From: Streptomyces galbus
GTDB taxonomy: Bacteria > Actinomycetota > Actinomycetes > Streptomycetales > Streptomycetaceae
Direction of reading: 5' to 3'
Assembly: GCF_005280195.1 (NCBI RefSeq)
Contig: NZ_SZPR01000007.1
Location: 148,028 to 212,027 of the forward strand
DNA: 64,000 nt
Shown: positions 8,914-17,103 of the stretch, piece after piece
How the letters are laid out: each line of letters starts with the position of its first letter
Position numbering within the stretch: position 1 is the first letter of the stretch
Notes under the pieces: generated by a model
Databases searched by the model: none
What the model was told of the DNA's origin: nothing
What the model saw: only the letters and a program-made list of their open reading frames with translations
Position numbers and translations under genes: made by a program

Positions 8914-9211
8914 GAAGTCTCCTTGTGGGAGGTGGGGTTGCTCGTGCGACGTGCAGGGGTGTGCGGGGTCCTCGTGCGGGGTCCGCTCATCGTCCGGCCA
9001 TGTCATGGTCAGGTCAAGCAGGGCGGATGGTATCGGCCGGAAGGGGCCGCACCGGGCGGGGCAGTGTACGGGGGCCCGGGTGCGCCGGACGGTTCCCGGG
9101 CGAAGAGCACCCGGGGGTGTGAGCCGGGCGTGCATCCGGGTGCCGCCCGGGAGAGGGTGAAGCCCCCCACACCGCACCCACCCCCACCCCACCCCCGAGG
9201 ACGGGCTGATC

Positions 9212-11647
9212 ATGGGCGGATCGGCGCCACGCCGCGACGCGCACCTGCCGGTGGAGACCACCAGCTTCGTCGACCGGCGGGCCGAACTCGCCGAGGCGCG
9301 CGAGCTGCTGGCCCGGGCCCGGCTGGTCACCCTCACCGGGCCCGGCGGGGTCGGCAAGACCCGCCTGGCCGGCCGGATCGCCGCCCGCGTCGCCCGCGCC
9401 TTCCCCGACGGCGTGCGCTTCGTGCACCTCTCCGGCCTGCACGACCCCGCCCTCGTCCCGCTCGCCGCCGCCGACGCCCTCGGCCTGCACGACCGCTCCG
9501 GACGGCCCGTGCTGGACGCCCTCGTGGAGCGCGTACGGGACCGGCGGCTGCTCCTCGTCGTCGACAACTGCGAGCACCTGCCGGCCGCCTGCGCCGACCT
9601 CGCCGGCGCCCTGCTGCGCGGCACCACCGGCGTCCGCGTCCTCGCCACCAGCCGGCACCGGCTCGGGCTGACCGAGGAACACCTGCTGGACGTACGCCCG
9701 TTGGCCGTGCCCGACCCCGACGGTGACCTCGGCGACGCAGCGGGACACCCGGCGCTCGCCCTGTTCGCCGACCGCGCGGCCGCCGTCGTCCCCGGCTTCC
9801 GGCTGACGCCCGCCAACCGGGCGTCCGTCGCCCGGCTGTGCCGGCGCCTGGACGGGCTGCCCCTCGCCATCGAACTGGCCGCCGTCCGCCTGCGCGTCCT
9901 CGGCGTCGACCAGCTCCTGGACCGCCTCGACGACCGCTACCGGCTGCTGTCCGCCGGCAGCCCCGCCGTCCTGCCCCGGCACCGGACCCTGCGGGCCGCC
10001 GTCGACTGGAGCCACGACCTGTGCACCGCCCAGGAGCAGACGGTGTGGGCCCGGCTGTCCGTGCTGGCCGGGTCCTTCGACCTGGAGACCGCCGAAGCGG
10101 TGGGCGGCGACGGCGAACGGCTGCCCCCCGGGGACGTCCTGGAGGCCGTCGCCGGGCTCGTCGACAAGTCCGTGCTGTGCCGCGAGAGCGGACCCGACGG
10201 GGTGCGCTACCGGCTCCTGGACACCCTGCGCGACTACGGCCTGGAACGGCTGCGCGCCCGCCCCGGCGAGGAGCGCGCCGCCCGCGACCGCCAGCGGGAC
10301 TGGATGCAGCGGCGCGCCGACGCCTGCGAGCGCGCCTGGTTCGGACCCGGCCAGAGCGCGGTCGCCGCCCGGCTGCGCGCCGACCGCGACAACCTGCGCG
10401 CCGCCCTCGACCACAGCCTCACCACCCCCGGCGAGGAGCGGGCCGCGCTGCGCCTCGCGGGCACCCTGTGGTTCCACTGGCACGCCTGCGGCGCCCCCCG
10501 CGAGGGCCGCTACTGGCTCGACCGGGCGCTGGACGCCGACCCCGCTCCCAGCCCCGAGCGCGCCCGCGCCCTGTGGGCCGCCGGACTCCTCGCCGGCTGC
10601 CCCGAGGACGTCACCCGGGGCCGCCGCCGCGCCGAGGAGGCCCGCGACCTGGCCCGCGCCCTCGGCGACGAGGCCGAGGCCGCGCACGCCGAGTACGTCG
10701 TCGGCGTCACCCGGCTGTTCGCCGGGGACGTCCGGGGCGCCCTGGACCACTTCCGCACCGGTGTGGCCCGCGGCCGCGTCCCCGGCCAGCACCCGAGCAT
10801 GGCCGGCCTCGACCGCGTCGAACTCGCCTGCGCGCACGCCTTCCTCGGCGAGGCCGACCAGGCCATCGCGGTCTGCGAGGAGACCCGCCGCACGTGCGCC
10901 GCGCACGGCGAGCAGTGGGTGCTGTCCTACGTCGAGCGGATGCTGGCCCTCGCCCACACCGTCCGCGAGGACTGGGCACGGGCCGAACGGCACGGGCGCG
11001 AGGCGCTGCGCCTGAAGCACGCCGTGCACGACGTGGTCGGCATCGGCCTCACCCTGGACCTCCTCGCCCGCGTCGCCGCCGGACGCGCCGAGCCCGAGCG
11101 CGCCGCCGTCCTGCTGGGCGTCGCCGACCGGGTGTGGGCGGACGTCGACCCCGACCGGTGGGGCTCGGCCGACCTGACCGGCCCGCGCCGGGACAGCGAG
11201 CGGTACGCGGCCGGCGCGCTGGGCCGGGCCGCATACCGGCGGGCGTACGCGCGCGGGGCCGCGCTGCCCCTCGCGGACGCGGTCGAGCAGACGCTGCGGG
11301 ACGCCGGTCCCGCCGGGGCGGACCCACCCGGCCGGCCTCCGGCCGCCCTCACCGGGGCCCCCGTCCCCGCGCGGGCCGTCCCCGCGCACCCCGCCCCGGC
11401 GCCCCGCCCGTCCGGCGCGCGTCCGTCCGGTGGCCGTCCGGCCGCGCGCCCCGCCGAGGGCGTCCGGCTCACCCGCCGCGAGGCGCAGGTCGCCGAACTC
11501 GTCGCCCAGGGGCTCGCCAACCAGCAGATCGCCGACCGCCTGGTGATCGCCCGCCGTACCGCCGAGGGCCACGTGGAACGCATCCTCGGCAAGCTCGGCT
11601 TCAGCAACCGCAGCCAGATCGCGGCCTGGGTCGCCGGCCGAAGGTGA
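9212..11647 (+). CDS. LuxR-family regulator with N-terminal P-loop ATPase and TPR-like middle
   Basis: An 811-residue STAND-type regulator. Walker A GPGGVGKT is at residues 43-50, followed by Walker B-like [10 protein letters not shown] and sensor segments such as [12 protein letters not shown] helical repeat region rich in Ala/Leu/Arg covers about 400-680, then a Pro/Ala-rich linker. A C-terminal LuxR-type HTH ([20 protein letters not shown] onwards) occupies the last ~60 residues. Such proteins are ATP-dependent switches that bind DNA after sensing a ligand through the repeats. The MEDS/anti-sigma gene begins 24 bp downstream and is probably cotranscribed. The signal and targets are not evident. 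Confidence 0.88.
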   Translation: MGGSAPRRDAHLPVETTSFVDRRAELAEARELLARARLVTLTGPGGVGKTRLAGRIAARVARAFPDGVRFVHLSGLHDPALVPLAAADALGLHDRSGRPVLDALVERVRDRRLLLVVDNCEHLPAACADLAGALLRGTTGVRVLATSRHRLGLTEEHLLDVRPLAVPDPDGDLGDAAGHPALALFADRAAAVVPGFRLTPANRASVARLCRRLDGLPLAIELAAVRLRVLGVDQLLDRLDDRYRLLSAGSPAVLPRHRTLRAAVDWSHDLCTAQEQTVWARLSVLAGSFDLETAEAVGGDGERLPPGDVLEAVAGLVDKSVLCRESGPDGVRYRLLDTLRDYGLERLRARPGEERAARDRQRDWMQRRADACERAWFGPGQSAVAARLRADRDNLRAALDHSLTTPGEERAALRLAGTLWFHWHACGAPREGRYWLDRALDADPAPSPERARALWAAGLLAGCPEDVTRGRRRAEEARDLARALGDEAEAAHAEYVVGVTRLFAGDVRGALDHFRTGVARGRVPGQHPSMAGLDRVELACAHAFLGEADQAIAVCEETRRTCAAHGEQWVLSYVERMLALAHTVREDWARAERHGREALRLKHAVHDVVGIGLTLDLLARVAAGRAEPERAAVLLGVADRVWADVDPDRWGSADLTGPRRDSERYAAGALGRAAYRRAYARGAALPLADAVEQTLRDAGPAGADPPGRPPAALTGAPVPARAVPAHPAPAPRPSGARPSGGRPAARPAEGVRLTRREAQVAELVAQGLANQQIADRLVIARRTAEGHVERILGKLGFSNRSQIAAWVAGRR

Positions 11648-11671
11648 CCCCACGGCCCGGAGAGGAAGCCC

Positions 11672-12580
11672 ATGACCACCCGACCGGTGGGACGCCCGGA
11701 CGTCTTCGACCACCGCATGGCCGAGTGCGCCACCGACCCGGCCTTCCTGGCCGCGGCCCTGCCCTTCCTGGAGGAGGGGCTCGCCGCCCCCGGCGAGCCC
11801 CCGCCCGTCGCCATCGCCGCCCCCGACAAGCTGGACCTGCTGCGCGACGCGCTCGGCGGCACGGCCGCCCGGGTCGGCCTGGTCCCGCACACCGACTGGT
11901 ACACCGGCTCCGCGTCCAACGCCGTGGCCCGTGCCGCCGGTCACCTCGCCGCCCACGCCGGTCCCGGCGGCCGGCTCCACCTGCTGATGGAACCCGTCTG
12001 GCAGGGCCGGGCCGGCCGCTCACCGCGCGAGAGCGCCGAGTGGATCCGCTACGAGGCCCTGGCCAACCTGCTGTTCGCCCCCCTGTCCACGACCGCGCTG
12101 TGCGTCTACGACACCCGCACCGCCGGCCGCGCCGTCGTCGAGGCGGCCCGCCGCGCCCACCCCGGTTCCGGCGTCTACACCGAGCCGGCCCGCCTCGCCG
12201 CCGAGCTGGACGCCGTACCCCTGCCGCCGCCCCCGCCCGGGGCCGAGCGGCTCGCCCGGCCGGACGTGCCCGCCGTCCGCGCCTGGGCCGAGCGGCAGGG
12301 GATGCCGGAGGCCGACGCCGAGCTGTTCGGCACGGCCGTCGGGGAGGCGGCCGCGCTGGGCCGGGTCACCGGCGCCCTGCTGTGGGGCGAGGCACCGGGC
12401 TGCGTGTGCGAACTGGCCCTCGCCCGGCGCGTCGACGACCCGCTGGCCGGCTTCGTCCCGCCCGCGGGCACCGACCTGGCACCCGGTCAGGGGCTCTGGT
12501 ACGCCCGCCAGGTGTGCGCCTACGTCGACCTGCGCCCCGCCGACGACGGGGGAACGGCCGTACGCCTCCAGTACGCGTAG
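11672..12580 (+). CDS. MEDS-domain anti-sigma regulatory protein, RsbA-like
   Basis: A 302-residue protein with an N-terminal MEDS (MEthanogen/methylotroph, DcmR Sensory) domain, recognisable from FLAAALPFLEEGL, the LLMEPVWQG block, RYEALANLLFA and the CVYDTR strand-turn. The C-terminal ~130 residues resemble the RsbA-family anti-sigma/ATP-binding part (ELFGTAVGEAAALGRVTGA onwards), although the N-box residues for ATP binding are degenerate. RsbA-type proteins bind stress sigma factors or their antagonists. It follows the LuxR regulator by 24 bp and precedes a second RsbW-like ATPase, suggesting one sensing module. The partner sigma factor is not in the immediate neighbourhood. Confidence 0.72.
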   Translation: MTTRPVGRPDVFDHRMAECATDPAFLAAALPFLEEGLAAPGEPPPVAIAAPDKLDLLRDALGGTAARVGLVPHTDWYTGSASNAVARAAGHLAAHAGPGGRLHLLMEPVWQGRAGRSPRESAEWIRYEALANLLFAPLSTTALCVYDTRTAGRAVVEAARRAHPGSGVYTEPARLAAELDAVPLPPPPPGAERLARPDVPAVRAWAERQGMPEADAELFGTAVGEAAALGRVTGALLWGEAPGCVCELALARRVDDPLAGFVPPAGTDLAPGQGLWYARQVCAYVDLRPADDGGTAVRLQYA

Positions 12581-12673
12581 CCGTACCCGCGTACCCCGTG
12601 CGGCGCGCCCCGGGCAGCGAATCGGGTAGTCCTCCCCGTGTGCGCGATCCCGCGGGGAGGCCATCCTGGGCGC

Positions 12674-13165
12674 ATGCCGGAACTCTCCGGGGGACGCCGC
12701 CCGGACCCCGACCCCCGCTACGGCGCCTACCCCCAGCCGCCCCTGGGCGCGGGCCACGCGAGCGTCGCGTACGAGCCCCGGCCCACCGCCGTCCGCGAGG
12801 CCCGCCGCGAGGTCCGCCGGCACCTGGAGGAATGGGGCCTCGGGGTGGGCGGCGACCTGGTCGAGACGGCCGAACTCCTCGTGAGCGAGCTGGCCACCAA
12901 CGCGCTGCTGCACTCCGCGACCCCGTTCCGGCTGACCGTGTCCGCGGCGCACGGCGTGCTGCGCTGCGAGGTCACCGACGGCGGGCCGCGCGCCCCCCGG
13001 GCCCTCGGTGCCGGGCGCCCGCCGACCGCGGAGAGCGGGCGGGGCGTGTTCCTGGTGGAGGCGCTCGCCCGGCGCTGGGGCTGCCACCGGGAGGGGCCGG
13101 GCAAGACCGTGTGGTTCGAGCTCGGCACCTGCGGGTGCGGCGGCTGCGGCCGGCCGCGGGCTTAG
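12674..13165 (+). CDS. RsbW-like ATP-binding (HATPase) anti-sigma type protein
   Basis: A 163-residue single-domain GHKL ATPase of the kind abundant in Streptomyces. The N-box ETAELLVSELATNALLHS carries the Asn/Glu ATP-magnesium site; the G1 box is CEVTDGG and the G2 region GRGVFLVEALA. The C-terminus ends Cys/Gly-rich (GTCGCGGCGRP). Such proteins phosphorylate anti-anti-sigma factors or sequester sigma factors. ATG 12674 is chosen since the upstream part of the frame has no family similarity. It may share a transcript with the MEDS gene 93 bp upstream. Partner unknown. Confidence 0.82.
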   Translation: MPELSGGRRPDPDPRYGAYPQPPLGAGHASVAYEPRPTAVREARREVRRHLEEWGLGVGGDLVETAELLVSELATNALLHSATPFRLTVSAAHGVLRCEVTDGGPRAPRALGAGRPPTAESGRGVFLVEALARRWGCHREGPGKTVWFELGTCGCGGCGRPRA

Positions 13166-13254
13166 GGGATGTCTCGGGGGCGCGCGGGGCGCGTCCCGGC
13201 GGGTCGGTGTACGCCCTCTTGCCGGTCCCCCTGCTTTGCGATTTCTTGGTGCAC

Positions 13255-14577
13255 ATGGCGGACACCACGGGACACCCCACGGACACCCAGGCCTCCTCCG
13301 ACCCCCACCCCCCACAGCGCAGGCCCAGTTGGCGGCACATCGGACCCGGCGTCGTCGTCGCGGCCACCGGTGTCGGCGCCGGCGACCTGGTCGCCACCCT
13401 CATCGCCGGCAGCAACTTCGGGTACACGCTGCTGTGGGCCGCGGTCGTCGGCTGCCTGGTGAAGATCTCCCTGGCGGAGGCCGCCGGGCGGTGGCACCTG
13501 GCCACCGGGCGCACCCTGTTCGACGGCTGGGCGAGCCTCGGCCGGTGGACGGGCTGGTTCTTCGGCGTCTACGCGGTCGTCTGGGGCTTCGTGTACGGCG
13601 CGGCGGCGATGTCGTCGAGCGCGCTGCCCCTGCAGGCGATGTTCCCGGACGTGATGGACCTCGAGTGGTGGGGCGTCGCCTGCGGTCTGGTCGGCCTGGT
13701 GTTCGTGTGGTTCAACCGGTACGCGGTCTTCGAGAAGGTCATGACCGTCCTGGTCGGCGTCATGTTCGCGGTCACCGTCTACCTGGCGGTCCGGGTGACG
13801 CCGAACCTGCCGGACGCCCTCGCCGGCCTGCTCCCGGTCCTGCCCGACGAGAAGGACTCCGTCCTGAACACCCTCGGCCTGATCGGCGGCGTCGGCGGCA
13901 CGATCACGCTCGCCGCCTACGGCTACTGGGTCAACGCCAAGGGCTGGACCGACACCGGCTGGATGCGGGTCATGCGGCTGGACAACCGCGTCGCCTACGC
14001 CACGACCGGCGTGTTCGTCGTCGCGATGCTGTTCGTCGGCGCCGAGCTGCTGCACTCCGCGAACGTCGCGATCGCGAGCGGCGACCGGGGCCTCGTGCAG
14101 CTCGGCGACATCCTGGAGGCCGAGTACGGGAGCGCCACGTCGACGTTCTTCCTCATCGGCTTCTTCGCCACGTCCTTCACCTCGCTGATCGGCGTCTGGC
14201 ACGGGGTGAGCCTGATGTTCGCCGACTTCGTCGCCCGGCGGCGCGCCGCGTCGGGCGCGACCGGCGAGGAGGTCGCCTCCGGCGAGCGGGAGCGGTCGTG
14301 GCCGTTCCGCGCCTACCTGCTGTGGCTGACCTTCCCGCCGATCGTGCTGCTCTTCCAGGGCCAGCCCTTCCGCCTGGTCATCCTCTACGGCGTGCTGGGC
14401 GCGGCCTTCCTGCCGTTCCTGGCGCTGACCCTGGTCTGGCTGCTCAACTCCTCCCGCACGCCCCGCCCGTGGCGCAACGGCCCGCTGAGCAACGGCATGC
14501 TCGCCCTCGCCGCCCTGCTGTTCCTGGCTTTGTGCGTCAAGCAGGTCTGGGACCAGCCGTGGTCGGAGTTCTTCTAG
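13255..14577 (+). CDS. Nramp-family (SLC11-like) transporter without canonical DPGN motif
   Basis: A 440-residue inner-membrane protein with about 11 transmembrane helices in the Nramp/APC fold. TM1 is GVVVAATGVGAGDLVATLIAG where classical Mn/Fe Nramp proteins have DPGN, and the TM6 region reads TITLAAYGYWVNAKGW without the usual metal-binding Met-Pro-His. It therefore belongs to the divergent Nramp-related group, and manganese transport should not be assumed. The N-terminal ~30 residues are Pro/Thr-rich and cytoplasmic. Start: ATG 13255 (MADTTGHPT), the first start giving a sensible N-terminus; a GTG lies two codons upstream. Its stop is 14 bp from the convergent gene with no terminator visible. 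Substrate unknown. Confidence 0.8.
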   Translation: MADTTGHPTDTQASSDPHPPQRRPSWRHIGPGVVVAATGVGAGDLVATLIAGSNFGYTLLWAAVVGCLVKISLAEAAGRWHLATGRTLFDGWASLGRWTGWFFGVYAVVWGFVYGAAAMSSSALPLQAMFPDVMDLEWWGVACGLVGLVFVWFNRYAVFEKVMTVLVGVMFAVTVYLAVRVTPNLPDALAGLLPVLPDEKDSVLNTLGLIGGVGGTITLAAYGYWVNAKGWTDTGWMRVMRLDNRVAYATTGVFVVAMLFVGAELLHSANVAIASGDRGLVQLGDILEAEYGSATSTFFLIGFFATSFTSLIGVWHGVSLMFADFVARRRAASGATGEEVASGERERSWPFRAYLLWLTFPPIVLLFQGQPFRLVILYGVLGAAFLPFLALTLVWLLNSSRTPRPWRNGPLSNGMLALAALLFLALCVKQVWDQPWSEFF

Positions 14578-14591
14578 GCCGTGTCTTCGGA

Positions 14592-15848
14592 TCAGCCGAG
14601 CGCGAGCCACCGGGACGACAGGGCGATCGCCCGCAGCTGCCCCATCGTGAGCGCGGGCGTCGCCCGGGTCGCGGCGGTGGTCTGCGAGGCCGCGTTGAAG
14701 GCGCTCACGACGATCCGGCGGCCGTCGGGGCGCAGGGTGTCGACCGTCCACATGACCAGGTCGCCGCGGTCGCCGGGCCCCTGGTGCTCGGCGACCAGCG
14801 TGCCGTCGGGGAGGGTCTCGGCGCCCGAGCCGAAGAGCTCGCCCGCCACGTCGGACATGCCGGGCTGCACGTTGACCTGGACGTAGCTCGCGCCCTTGCC
14901 GTCGTCGGCCACGACGTAGGCGAACTCGCTGTCCTGGCTGCCCCGGGCGGCCACCTTCACGCCGTCGGGCATCAGCGCGGCGAGCACGCCGGCGATGCGC
15001 CAGCCGCCGGGCGCGGCCGGCGCGGCCGTCACCTCCTCGGCGGCGGGCAGCGACCCGACGGCGTCCCGCCAGGCCGGAGCGGTCGCGAGGTCCCGCAGCT
15101 CGGCAGCCGTGAGCGGTGGTTCGGGGCGGGTGACGGGCGCGTCCTTCTCCGCGGCGGCGTTCCACTCGCTGACGCTCACGTGGGCGCCGTCCGCGCTCAC
15201 CAGGTCGGCCGTCCACAGTCTGGTGTCCACGCGCCGGTCGGGGTACTCGTAGCCCTTCAGCACGCGCACCACGGACCCGTCGGGCTGCCTCTCGCTGGTG
15301 CACGCGTCGTAGGCGGCGAGCACCTTGTCGGGGCACTCGGTGAGCTGCCGGGCGTCGTCCCCGCCAGGGGCGACCCGGCCGAGGCCGACGGAGAGGGCCG
15401 CCGCTCCCTTGCCGTCGTCGAAGACGAGCTGCGCGAACGGCGCGGCCGTCCGCCCTCCGGAGCCGCCTCCCCGGGCGTCGCTCACCGTGCCCTCGGGGAG
15501 CAGGCCCTTGAGCGTGGCGATCATCCGGTCGGCGGTGACCGGTGCGGCCGTGGAGGAGGCGGTGGCGGTGCGGCTTCCCGCGACCGGCGCGGGGCGCGGG
15601 GTGTCGTCCCGGTCGCCCGGCGCCAGCAGGAGCGTCCCGCCCAGGCACACGGCGGCCACCGCGGCCGTCCCGCCCGCCAGGGCCGTCCGCCGCAGCAGCC
15701 GCTTGCGCCGCCCGCGGGCCGCGCCGCCGGCCGCGAGTGCGCGGCGGTCGGCGTCGAACGCGCCGCCGGTGCGGTGCAGGGCGCGCGAGAGCCGGTCCGC
15801 GAAGGGGTCGGGGGGCGTGTCCAGGTGCGGTCCGTGGTCGACGGGCAT
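14592..15848 (-). CDS. Hypothetical single-pass membrane protein with duplicated extracytoplasmic domain
   Basis: A 418-residue protein with a basic cytoplasmic N-terminus (about 1-52, GRRKRLLRRTALAGG), one transmembrane helix (about 53-75), and a large external part. The external part holds two copies of one ~150-residue unit: each begins with a helix containing L..L.P[DE]G, has an acidic DDGKGA[AS] strand turn, an LWTAD/MWTVD strand, an SEWNAA/SAFNAA strand and ends with LT..[EQ]LR.[LI]A. It lies 59 bp behind the SigE-family sigma gene on the same strand. In other streptomycetes this arrangement is common, so it may be a sensor or anti-sigma-type partner; no zinc anti-sigma motif is seen. 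Function unknown. Confidence 0.72.
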   Translation of the reverse strand: MPVDHGPHLDTPPDPFADRLSRALHRTGGAFDADRRALAAGGAARGRRKRLLRRTALAGGTAAVAAVCLGGTLLLAPGDRDDTPRPAPVAGSRTATASSTAAPVTADRMIATLKGLLPEGTVSDARGGGSGGRTAAPFAQLVFDDGKGAAALSVGLGRVAPGGDDARQLTECPDKVLAAYDACTSERQPDGSVVRVLKGYEYPDRRVDTRLWTADLVSADGAHVSVSEWNAAAEKDAPVTRPEPPLTAAELRDLATAPAWRDAVGSLPAAEEVTAAPAAPGGWRIAGVLAALMPDGVKVAARGSQDSEFAYVVADDGKGASYVQVNVQPGMSDVAGELFGSGAETLPDGTLVAEHQGPGDRGDLVMWTVDTLRPDGRRIVVSAFNAASQTTAATRATPALTMGQLRAIALSSRWLALG

Positions 15849-15907
15849 GGGGCATCACCGTTTCGGTGGAGGAGGGGTGAGGGGGAGGGCCGGGGGCGTG
15901 CGCCCGG

Positions 15908-16414
15908 TCAGGGGCGGGCGTACTCGCCGACGTCCTCCCCGAGGAGGTCGCGCAGGCGGGCGAGCGCCCGCACGCACCGCGTGCGCACCGCCGCCGGGCT
16001 GGTGTTCATCGCGTCGGCCGTCTCCTGGATCGAGCGGTCCTCCCAGTAGCGCAGGACGACCACGGCCCGGTCCTTGGCGGGCAGCCGCCCGAGCGCGTCC
16101 AGGAGGGTGACGCGCAGGGTGGCGTCGCCGCTCGCGGCGGCCACGTCGGGCAGCGTGGCGGTGACCCGCTCGGTGCTGCTGCGGCGCCGGTGGTGGGCGA
16201 GGAACGCCCGGGCGAGCACGGTCTGCGCGTACCCGGCGGGGTTCCCGACGCGGGCGACGCGCCGCCAGCTGACGTAGATGCGGCCCAGGGTCTCCTGCAC
16301 GAGGTCCTCGGCGAGATGGGTGTCCCCGGCGGTGAGCAGGCAGGCCGAGCGGTACAGGTGTCCGGCCCTCGCGGCCGCGAACTCGGCGTACTCGTCCGCG
16401 CGGGCCTGTCTCAT
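15908..16414 (-). CDS. SigE-family ECF RNA polymerase sigma factor
   Basis: A 168-residue group IV sigma factor. Sigma-2 spans about residues 5-75 (YRSACLLTAGDTHLAEDLVQ is the region 2 core) and sigma-4 about 105-160 (LPAKDRAVVVLRYWED, then a helix-turn-helix in ADAMNTSPAAVRTRCVRAL). The actinobacterial SigE-type subfamily lacks a recognisable zinc anti-sigma neighbour; here the downstream membrane protein (14592-15848) is the likely partner. Start MRQARADEYAEF matches the subfamily; the frame is open further upstream. The divergent gene at 16551 leaves a 136-bp promoter region. Confidence 0.9.
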   Translation of the reverse strand: MRQARADEYAEFAAARAGHLYRSACLLTAGDTHLAEDLVQETLGRIYVSWRRVARVGNPAGYAQTVLARAFLAHHRRRSSTERVTATLPDVAAASGDATLRVTLLDALGRLPAKDRAVVVLRYWEDRSIQETADAMNTSPAAVRTRCVRALARLRDLLGEDVGEYARP

Positions 16415-16550
16415 GTACGTCCCCCTGCTCACTGTGCGCCGGCTGTCGGTCGACGTCCTCACTCCACTGATGCGGTGGGCCGGGGAGAATGTTTCACGCC
16501 CCGGGGCATCACGTCCCGCGGCGACGACGGACGAGCCCCGAGGACGCCGG

Positions 16551-17006
16551 ATGACGCAGCAGCCACCACCCCCACCGCCTGTCTCCGGCACCCCTCCGGC
16601 GGGCTTCGGCCCGCCCCCGCCGTCGTACGGGCCGCCCCCGCCCGGGCCGTTCCCCGCCGCGCCCCCGTACGGCGCCGCCCCGCCGCCCCCGGCGTACGCC
16701 CCCGGCCCGCCGCAACCGGCGTACGGACCGCCCGAGTTCGTCGCCGTGGACCGGAACAACGCGGTCGTGGTCGACGCCGACGGGGTGACCCTGGACCTGT
16801 CCGGCGTCCAGGCCGACTTCCCCTGGCCGGAGATCCGCAGCGTCCACTACCGGGCGAGCCCGAACGGCAAGGCGCTGATGTTCGGCGTGGTCCACCTGGA
16901 CGGCCACTTCTACGAGAGCGTGGTGCAGGCCCGCCCCAGGGCCCGGCTGGGCGAGTGGTTCGCCCGGCTCGGCTGGGTGCTCTCCCACTACCGGCCGGCG
17001 GGCTGA
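16551..17006 (+). CDS. Hypothetical protein, Pro-rich N-terminus with PH-like C-terminal domain
   Basis: A 151-residue protein. Residues 1 to about 62 are extremely Pro/Gly/Tyr-rich with repeated PPPP, YG and AP units, as in Streptomyces proteins with disordered binding tails. The remaining ~88 residues (FVAVDRNNAVVVDADGVTLD onwards) form a compact domain with FPWPEIRSVHY and a C-terminal helix ending WVLSHYRPAG. The domain architecture resembles that of 6882-7550. No signal peptide and no membrane segment. It diverges from the SigE-family sigma factor. Function unknown. Confidence 0.72.
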   Translation: MTQQPPPPPPVSGTPPAGFGPPPPSYGPPPPGPFPAAPPYGAAPPPPAYAPGPPQPAYGPPEFVAVDRNNAVVVDADGVTLDLSGVQADFPWPEIRSVHYRASPNGKALMFGVVHLDGHFYESVVQARPRARLGEWFARLGWVLSHYRPAG

Positions 17007-17036
17007 GCCCGGCCCCCCTCCGCCGCGGACGACGCA

Positions 17037-17078
17037 CGGCCGCGGTGCCACCCCCGGGACGGGGCGGCACCGCGGCCG
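17037..17078. terminator. Bidirectional terminator hairpin between convergent genes
   Basis: A 13-bp perfect stem CGGCCGCGGTGCC (17037-17049) pairs with 17066-17078. An inner CCCC/GGGG extension (17051-17054 with 17061-17064) leaves a 6-nt loop. It lies between the stops of the convergent genes at 17006 and 17104, where a bidirectional terminator is expected. Confidence 0.8.
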
Positions 17079-17103
17079 GCTTCGGGAAGCGGGAGGTCCG
17101 CCG

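Noticed and set aside
9838..14577. A 1579-codon open frame ending as the Nramp-like protein
   Set aside because: Only the part from 13255 is coding; the rest is out of phase with the LuxR, MEDS and HATPase genes.
13255..14577. Manganese importer MntH
   Set aside because: Lacks DPGN and the TM6 Met-Pro-His metal motifs, and there is no Mn regulator site.
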